DNA from: Isoetes taiwanensis
Taxonomy: Eukaryota; Streptophyta; Lycopodiopsida; Isoetales; Isoetaceae
Assembly (NCBI GenBank): GCA_021234155.1
Contig: JAJEKV010000006.1
Coordinates: 25,380,337 to 25,444,336, forward strand
DNA: 64,000 bases
Direction of reading: 5' to 3'
Made by a program: the position numbers and the translations under genes. Positions 58,009-64,000 of this stretch are shown here, in pieces (the first letter of the stretch is position 1; the number at the start of each line of letters is the position of its first letter). The notes beneath the pieces were generated by a model. The model saw only the letters and a list, made by a program, of their open reading frames with translations, searched no databases and was not told the DNA's origin.

Positions 58009-58181
58009 AATTGGTTTCGTATATATTTATATCCACCAAAATTATTGATGGTATTGTACACAAAAATTATTGGATATACATACCACTCATATATACACCC
58101 AATAATATTGCTACAGTGGTCATCAATAATTCCATGGCTATAAGTATAGCCGCATTCCAGTGCATAGTACATTGCTTTGCT
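58009..58181. promoter_or_regulatory. Likely bidirectional promoter between small paralogues 2 and 3
   Basis: The interval contains AAAATTATTGATG at 58038-58050 and the reverse form CATCAATAATT at 58121-58131. The same motif stands upstream of paralogue 1 at 57463-57475. TATA-like stretches (tatatttata near 58021, ataagtata near 58140) face both genes. The shared motif suggests common regulation. Confidence 0.5.
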
Positions 58182-58448
58182 ATGTCTCGCCATCCTGCTA
58201 GAAATCTTCAGAGGTCGCAGTTGCCTCCTCCTCCAGAGCATCTTGACACCCTCACTTGCCTTATGACTTTCGACGATCTTCATGCATGCATCTTCAAAGA
58301 GATCACCCTTGATCCCTGGCTGCATGGTATAGCTACTGGTCGACTGAAAGACTCCCCCGGCGAGTACCATGTTACTATCCATATTGTTTGGGTTCCGGAG
58401 CGCGACGCTTATGAGATTGATAAAATCACCAATAATTATAATCTATGA
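58182..58448 (+). CDS. Small paralogous protein 3 (88 aa), unknown function
   Basis: The start at ATG 58182 (MSRHPARN) is chosen by alignment with paralogue 1. An open frame extends upstream to 58011 but overlaps the promoter. It has 'LPPPPEHLDTLTCLM', 'LDPWL', 'YHVTIHIVW' and 'YEIDKIT', the full block set of the family. It is the only copy on the plus strand. An intact frame despite clear divergence from its paralogues (roughly a third identical by eye) argues that the proteins have been under selection. It is followed about 110 bp later by the 67-bp palindrome array. Confidence 0.65.
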   Translation: MSRHPARNLQRSQLPPPPEHLDTLTCLMTFDDLHACIFKEITLDPWLHGIATGRLKDSPGEYHVTIHIVWVPERDAYEIDKITNNYNL

Positions 58449-58558
58449 GTCATGTATTTCATAAGCTTTTATGATATAACTGTGTTGTGCATCATTCAGT
58501 TGTTATCTTCGTATCTGATCTAGTTTTTCTCATTTTCCATTTGCTTGCAACTCCAAGG

Positions 58559-58905
58559 AAATTGGGCGCCCGCCCAATTTCCTCAGGAGGTCTCGATGGA
58601 ATTTCGAACAGAGCATTCCCAAGGCAAAGTGGGCGGCCGCCCAATTGAGCTGGGAAGCCTCCAAGGACCTTTGTTCAGACAATTCCAAGAGCAAAGTGGG
58701 CGGGCGCCCAATTACTTCTAGAGGACTCGAGGTAACTTTCATCAGACCATCTCCAGGACAAAGTGGGCGGGCGCCCAATTTCGCCTGGTGGCCTCGAGAA
58801 AGCTTTGATTCAGACTTTTCCCATAGCAAAGTGGGCGGGCGCCCAAGTCGAAACTATCTTCAAGGCATTTCAGGGGCAAAGTGGGCGGGCGCCCAATTTG
58901 TACAC
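58559..58905 (+). repeat. 67-bp tandem array, each unit headed by the palindrome
   Basis: Palindromes start at 58559, 58626, 58693, 58760, 58828 and 58878, with spacings of 67, 67, 67, 68 and 50 bp. Units 2-6 begin AAAGTGGGCG rather than AAATTGGGCG. The first unit has the inverted centre. Spacers share a diffuse pattern (cctcgag, ctttgattcagac, attccca.agc) but have diverged much more than the palindromes. Open frames across this stretch in both strands are by-products of the repeat. Confidence 0.93.
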
Positions 58906-59096
58906 AGGATATTACTTTTCTGAAATTGCACGTTATGGGCTTTTATCAATGTAGACAAGAACCATTCTATTCATATAGGAATGGAGTACATGGATGGAGT
59001 ACATAGATAATAAAATCAAGTAAACATCATGCCTCGAAAGAGATAGTTCAACAGAAACATAATAGATAATAATAGATAATATTATACATGGAGGTT

Positions 59097-59600
59097 TCAT
59101 TCATTGCCCAGTTCCACCGCAATTAGATCCCCTAGATCGAACTCTGTAATGCCTTGTCGGCTATACAAATCCAGCCAGTCATCCAATTCTCGCATCGAAT
59201 GGGGAGTGCTGAGGATGAGCTTTGTTACCAAAGCCACACCCTCCCTTTTTTCCTTCTTGTAAAGCTTCTTAAATAACGACCGGAAGCTGTTGTGCAGCCA
59301 AACATCCTCCATTTTCAGCAGCCTCTTCAGAGCTTCTGCCCTGTAAATATGGCGTTTCAATGAAATCAGGCAGCCTTCCAGCTCCACCCTGCTGAGGTGA
59401 TCCGGCTCATTGCCATCCTTCATCAACCCTCCCCCACGGAGGAGCTTCATGAGTTGGTGTCTCATTTCTTCTGTTCCATTCTGGTTTATCTCGTTCTGCA
59501 CCTCAACCTGAAGTTGATTCGCATGAGCTAATATTGGCTCGCAGATATGGGACTGCATTTCGCTCATTGTGAATCCATCGCTGCGCCTGGTTCGGACCAT
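59097..59600 (-). CDS. Intact 167-aa helical protein, unknown function
   Basis: An uninterrupted 167-codon frame starts at 59600 and ends at 59097. The product is charged and predicted helical ('EMRHQLMKLLRGGG', 'LKRHIYRAEALKRLLKMEDVW', 'FKKLYKKEKREGVALVTKLIL', 'MRELDDWLDLYSRQG'), with no Cys-based finger, signal peptide or membrane segment. I recognise no family. It lies next to the palindrome array and points toward it. An intact frame in a window where almost every other gene is broken suggests a young or recently functional gene. Confidence 0.55.
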   Translation of the reverse strand: MVRTRRSDGFTMSEMQSHICEPILAHANQLQVEVQNEINQNGTEEMRHQLMKLLRGGGLMKDGNEPDHLSRVELEGCLISLKRHIYRAEALKRLLKMEDVWLHNSFRSLFKKLYKKEKREGVALVTKLILSTPHSMRELDDWLDLYSRQGITEFDLGDLIAVELGNE

Positions 59601-59865
59601 TCTGACTGTCCCGACTATGAATGTACACTATGCAGATTTGTGAATGCCGGCTACTGTGGCGAGACCACCTCTAGTGAAGGCACTTGGGCGGGACACAAAG
59701 TTGGATGGCACTTCTTTGGCTTAATAGATACAAGGCCTGCCATCTCACCTACCTGCACGATTCCCGAAATTTTGCATCATTCTGACAAATAAAACCCCTA
59801 TATTCTAAAAATTTGGGTCCATTTGGGAGTCATATGGACTTAGGGAAAGTCCATATATAATGAAA

Positions 59866-60132
59866 TTATGCTTTCTTCTGACGGAGCATTCTATCCCTGT
59901 GACTATGTGACAAGATATTTTCGTAGTATCCTTCTATGCGCTTGTACACCCAACAACTCCTTTGCTGCCTTGTCATGAAATTCATCTTCTGTACCAACTC
60001 GAGCACTTGCACACATGCATACATGTATCTCTTGGATGGTGGTGCCTCGTTGGGCCTTAACATCTCCAACATAATGAAAGACTGCAATATTTGGCATATT
60101 TGTAGAAGACTGTGTCGAGTGCTTGGATCCAT
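59866..60132 (-). CDS. Small intact ORF (88 aa), unknown function
   Basis: The start is taken at ATG 60132 ('MDPSTRHSLLQICQILQSF'). An open frame upstream to 60273 is less protein-like. The product is basic and helical ('YMYACVQVLELVQKMNFMTRQQ', 'VYKRIEGYYENIL'). No family is recognised. It is parallel to the 167-aa gene and about 265 bp upstream of it, so they could belong to one transcription unit or element. Confidence 0.4.
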   Translation of the reverse strand: MDPSTRHSLLQICQILQSFIMLEMLRPNEAPPSKRYMYACVQVLELVQKMNFMTRQQRSCWVYKRIEGYYENILSHSHRDRMLRQKKA

Positions 60133-60279
60133 TAGGAAAGAAAATCCTGAAGACAAATTAGAACACAAGACATGAGAATGGGCAACCGAGGAAATGATCT
60201 CAGCAGGCATGACTATGTAACAAGCTGGATACAGCAGGCTCAAATAGGTCAAACTGAAGATAAAGATATGCACCTACCA

Positions 60280-61500
60280 AGTACGACCATGCATGCATTG
60301 TCTATGCATTTAAACTTCTTGTTAAATGGACAAGATAGGCATGCAGAATTGTTTCTTTCATCATGGTTCAAAAAGATACCGATAATAATTTGAGAACTTT
60401 GGACTACTTTAGGACACATTATTGCAATCCCCTAATGTTATTTGATTACGTTTTGAATGAAGAGTCTAGAACTACTCAATCATATTTGATTGGCAATACA
60501 ATAGAGTAATTGAAGCCTAGTAAACCAGAAAATTCTTGAGCAATGGAGTTTTGTCCTTACCTATGTTATGTCTTCTAAGCTCCTCTAGACAAGATGCAAC
60601 TAGTAGAACTTGAAAGTGATGAAGAAACCTTTCTGCATAGGATACTGCAGCAATGTGAATCCAGTGAAACAAGAATCAAGAACATTGATTTATTTCATAC
60701 GTCCATGTTTTATACCTTGAACTAATATAGAAACAGGAGATTCATTCTAAATTATAAATGATTTGGCAATTGCGTTATGGAAGCCAACTATCTGTTGTAC
60801 AGTGCATTTTGCTGTTCATGTTCACAGAAAAATGAATAACTATCTACACTACAGTCTATTTTTCTCTTGATAAATGAAGATGATCTGTGTTTGTGCAAGC
60901 TGGACCTCATCCATGACAACTAGCAACATGAGATTGTAGTTGCAGATGAGGCTACTGGACATCCAATAAAATGTGCATCAATATAATTTTGAGCACTAAA
61001 TCTAGATAGTTTTTTATCCTAACTACAAAAGAGACCATGCTTTTTGTACCTTGATTATGATGCTGCGTCCCAGCAATGAAATGTTAATGTCATCACTTCT
61101 GTTGGTAGAGGATGGTTAAAGCCACCTATAATTCAGAGATCATCTAAACATCATCATGTGCCTTAAGAAAGACCGATTACATGTCTTCCGATAATAATAT
61201 CTAAATATGGCCTATATTATATGTCATATACTTTCTCAAAACACTAGAGATAAAATGTAAACTGCAAATTCCCAATGTATGTGGCAATATAGTTTACCTT
61301 CTAGTGAATTAGATGTTAATAGCATCTTAAAACCACCGATAAATATCAAACTATCCAGTTTGAAAAGATAGGACAACAAATAAAAAATAATCAACAACTT
61401 GATTCAGATTATGAAACAGCTACCACTTCAATGGTCAAGGCAGAGATATGCAGAGAACAGTTAAAACAGTCTTTTTGCGATAAAACAATTATACTTTTCA
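60280..61500. other. AT-rich DNA, probably intron or flank of the E2 pseudogene
   Basis: No coding block recognised. It precedes the first E2 exon remnant and has the base composition of the later introns. Confidence 0.5.
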
Positions 61501-61899
61501 CTTGTTTTATTTAACAGGTGAGTGAAACCTTATTAGAGATAGTTTTAGATGATGCAAATAGCAACTCCACATGTTCCAGTGAACCAGAAACTGATGGTTT
61601 GTCTAATGAGGAGAATAATTAGGCAGGATCATCTGGACAGCCAAAGGTACTCGCAACTCCCTCTGTTCGTCACCTGGCAAGGGAGCATGGCATAAACTTG
61701 GCAGAAGTTAAAGGAACTGGTGATAATGGAAGGATACTCAAAGACGATGTTTTGGAATACGTGACAGCAAATTAAGGTTCGAAAGATGAACTACAAGCAC
61801 TGAGTGACTAGTTACCAGGGTTATCAGTCAATGCCTCACAAACTGCAACTGGCCCTTGTGCAGAAACAACCAATAATGACAGAAAATCCCTGTAAGGTG

Positions 61900-63005
61900 T
61901 GTGTTTTCTTGTCTAGAATTCTAAACCATTAAAAAAAACCCCATAGTTAATGTTATGACACCTAGAGGCTATAGTTGTACAAGAGATTTTCGGCGCTTGT
62001 AATTTTTTCAAGCTGATTTACTAATTATTAACTCTTCATTCTGATTGCATACAACCATTTTTTAGTTTGTCTGAGATAACCACGACCTATTTTGTTCTCA
62101 AACGAGAAAATGAAATTTCTCTAATTAATGAAATCTTGCTTAACTACATTTGCGTTTCAAAATTCTAAAGCATCACCATTAGAGCATATCAAAATCCCCT
62201 CAATTCTGTTAGTGGTTCACTGACAGATTATGTTGAATTGGCCATAATTTGATTTTGTCTAGCTTTCCAGGTGTATGCATGGCAGAATTTAAGGTCGCTT
62301 TTAGATTCATGCAGCAAAATAGAAAAGAGGAGATGAACAGAAGAAGCTTGGTTACTTCCAAGCCAGAAGACCCACAAAAGGCAGCATTATAAACTATATG
62401 CAGAAGATCATCGTAGTGCAGTAAGCCTTTATGAAGATATTTGAAACTAAAACAAATAGGTTGGATAGTTTAATTTTTTAGGCCGCTTTCAATCCTTACT
62501 TTTGGAGACGATGTTATGGTAGCCGCATTTTGTACCTCCCTTTTTTTTTGGAAACTTTTGTTTTGGTGTGTCATGGGAGATAATGTTTTTTTTTTGGTTT
62601 GGAAAAACAATTTCAAGAAATACATATAAAGTATCAAATATAGCACAGATTCCTAACACAACAAAACAAAAATTTTCAATTTTTTTGTTTTGATACAAAG
62701 CACAGCTGCATTTTTTTTTTCAAATCCAAAAATACAACATCTCAATTTTTTTCACAAAACGGAACTATGGCTATCAACCCTGAAAACAAATGGCCTAGGC
62801 TCCTCTAGAATGCAAATCATCGACATAGCCAGGAGCTCCAAACCTGGGCCTTGTTTGTGAGACTGCTACAAACAACTTTCCCAAATGCATGGACCACGAA
62901 CTGTAGCAAAAAATTGTAGCATGTAGCAAAAAATGTTTGTGGATATAAAGGCTTACTTTTTATTAGCTTCGACATCCACCTCTATAGACATTCAATTTCA
63001 TTATA
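61900..63005. other. Intron-like AT-rich DNA within the E2 pseudogene
   Basis: Sequence between the subunit-binding exon and the SINE has no coding blocks. Poly(T) runs occur near 62542 and 62712. It is best explained as intron. Confidence 0.55.
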
Positions 63006-63011
63006 TAAAGG

Positions 63012-63250
63012 TTCCTCCTTTTTGGTCTAGTGGTAACACACTAGTTCCTTAGCAATGTGGTCTCGAGTTCGAGACCGCCCAGAATCGCACTCGGTACTGT
63101 TGGGGGTCAAATCCTAACAGACGCAATGTAAGGTGGTTGGGGGCAGGGCCCAACCGAGCAATGTAGTGTGGTGTGTGGTCACATGTCCAGTTGGATGCTG
63201 GATGCTGCCTAGTGGCGTGACATTAAAATACTATCTATCTATCTATCTTT
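63012..63250 (+). mobile_element. tRNA-derived SINE
   Basis: A pol III internal promoter is visible: a box-A-like 'tctagtggtaac' at 63026-63037 and a box-B-like 'gagttcgagacc' at 63065-63076, spaced as in a tRNA gene. A tRNA-unrelated body of about 150 bp follows and ends in a (CTAT)n/(TATC)n tail at about 63231-63250. Size and structure fit a plant SINE. It sits inside an intron of the E2 pseudogene. A target duplication ('tatataaa' versus 'tatatttaaa') is only suggestive. Confidence 0.78.
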
Positions 63251-63789
63251 ATATTTAAATGGTCCACCTTTTCTAATTGTAGTCTACTGCTGCTGCCATT
63301 CTACATTTTCATTATATGGAAGAAATTAACATGGATGCCATTTCAAAGCTGAAAAACATCTTCCATTATGAAATGGATGTGAAGTTAACCTACCTTCCTT
63401 TTCTTGTTAAGGCACTCTCAATGGCCTTAAAACGGTATCCTATGCTGAACAGCACCATAAATGAAGATGCTTCTAAGATACGCTATAAAGGTATCTCTGT
63501 GCCATTGTCTTTTGTCTTTTGTTAGTAGACATTTGCTCATATGGAACTTCACATGCAAATCTCAAGTTCACATAATGTTGGTATTGCAATGGCCAAAGAG
63601 AATGGGCTTGTTGTTCCTAATATAAAAGATGTTCAGAAGCTCTCAGTAATGGAGGCATGCTCTAATGGGTTTATAGAAATATATTCACATAATCTTGGTA
63701 TTGCTTTGTCACTCAACCATAAGATGTTCTTTTCACAATATCTTTTAGGACAACAGTTTAAGCCATTTGATTATTAATCTGTCCAGAGT

Positions 63790-64000
63790 TTAGAAGATGA
63801 AATGGTTAGAGGACCTGTTGAACTGCTTGTTCACCTACAGCTGTGGCATGCTCTTTCGCCTGGAAGATTGAAAGGTAACATTTATCCTTGCAAATATTAT
63901 GAGATAAGAAAACATCATACATTCTGAAACTATAGTATTCTGTATATACTAGTAATCTTGTATATAGCATTCTGTGTAGTATGTTTTTGATCTGCTCATG
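63790..64000 (+). other. Unassigned right edge, possible exon 63790-63876
   Basis: A short open stretch before a GT donor reads 'LEDEMVRGPVELLVHLQLWHAL', which is not E2 sequence and matches nothing I know. The remaining bases are AT-rich. Confidence 0.25.

Larger units (their letters stand above)
61519..63700 (+). pseudogene. BCE2: BCKDH E2 (dihydrolipoyl acyltransferase) pseudogene
   Basis: Three exon remnants are visible. 61519-61795 follows an acceptor (ttaacag) and encodes the end of a lipoyl domain ('ETLLEIV') and the peripheral subunit-binding domain ('[22 protein letters not shown]', '[12 protein letters not shown]'). About 63290-63493 encodes the catalytic-domain start ('HFHYMEEINMDAISKLK', 'YLPFLVKALSMALKRYPMLNS'). 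About 63573-63660 encodes 'SHNVGIAMAKENGLVVPNIKDVQKLSVME'. The mitochondrial enzyme transfers acyl groups in branched-chain amino acid breakdown. In-frame stops (TAG at 61620, TAA near 61772) and lack of the HxxxDG active-site exon in the window mark this as a pseudogene, or at least a damaged copy that continues past the right edge. Confidence 0.85.

Noticed and set aside
58530-58954. Overlapping ORFs through the 67-bp array
   Set aside because: Repeated 'KWAGAQF' or 'KVGGRP' phrases are translations of the palindrome. There is no conserved start or codon bias.
1-64000. CRISPR arrays, bacterial operons, rRNA genes
   Set aside because: None of the repeats has CRISPR-like repeat/spacer form. 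Introns and plant-type genes show a eukaryotic nuclear genome, and no rRNA sequence was recognised.

Overview
This window looks like nuclear DNA of a land plant with a large, repeat-filled genome. A gymnosperm is my best guess and a fern is possible, but the species cannot be named from the sequence. The reasons are plant-type gene relics (a UDP-glycosyltransferase with a PSPG box, PPR repeats, a branched-chain 2-oxoacid dehydrogenase E2), GT-AG introns, long AT-rich spacers and dense layers of decayed transposons. I see no clearly intact host housekeeping gene. Recognisable genes are either pseudogenes or belong to mobile elements.

Layout. 0-4.5 kb: coding part of a decayed Ty3/gypsy LTR retrotransposon on the minus strand (gag, PR, RT, RNase H, IN in order). 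4.5-14.4 kb: unresolved repeat DNA containing a decayed LINE reverse transcriptase (about 10.9-11.6 kb). 15.2-15.8 kb: PPR-repeat pseudogene with a 240-bp tandem duplication. 16.6-20.6 kb: interval bounded by a perfect 26-bp inverted repeat and holding a family of TCTCGACT/AGTCGAGA hairpins, Gly-rich coding debris and a C-rich minisatellite. 24.6-32.6 kb: a 7.4-kb DNA transposon with about 30-bp terminal inverted repeats and a 4-bp target duplication, inserted in one copy of a tandemly duplicated host segment. It carries a multi-exon DDE-type transposase relic on the minus strand and, on the plus strand, a RING-type/AT-hook protein followed by an FCP1-like HAD phosphatase domain. 37.1-38.5 kb: UDP-glycosyltransferase pseudogene. 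47.4-49.7 kb: PIF/Harbinger transposase split by a 1.3-kb poly(A)-tailed retrosequence with an 11-bp target duplication. 49.7-52.1 kb: a DUF7869-type transposase-like gene. 61.5-63.8 kb: BCKDH-E2 pseudogene with a tRNA-derived SINE in an intron.

The most unusual part is 52.9-60.3 kb. It holds 13 copies of a 22-bp GC-rich palindrome, all in noncoding DNA or an intron, six of them in a 67-bp tandem array. Among them sit a nearly intact two-exon gene with a methyltransferase-like motif, three small (80-92 aa) paralogous proteins sharing an upstream motif, and two more compact unrecognised ORFs. I infer that these form one young multi-gene mobile element or a related module. Whether the adjacent DUF7869 gene is its mobilising protein is open.
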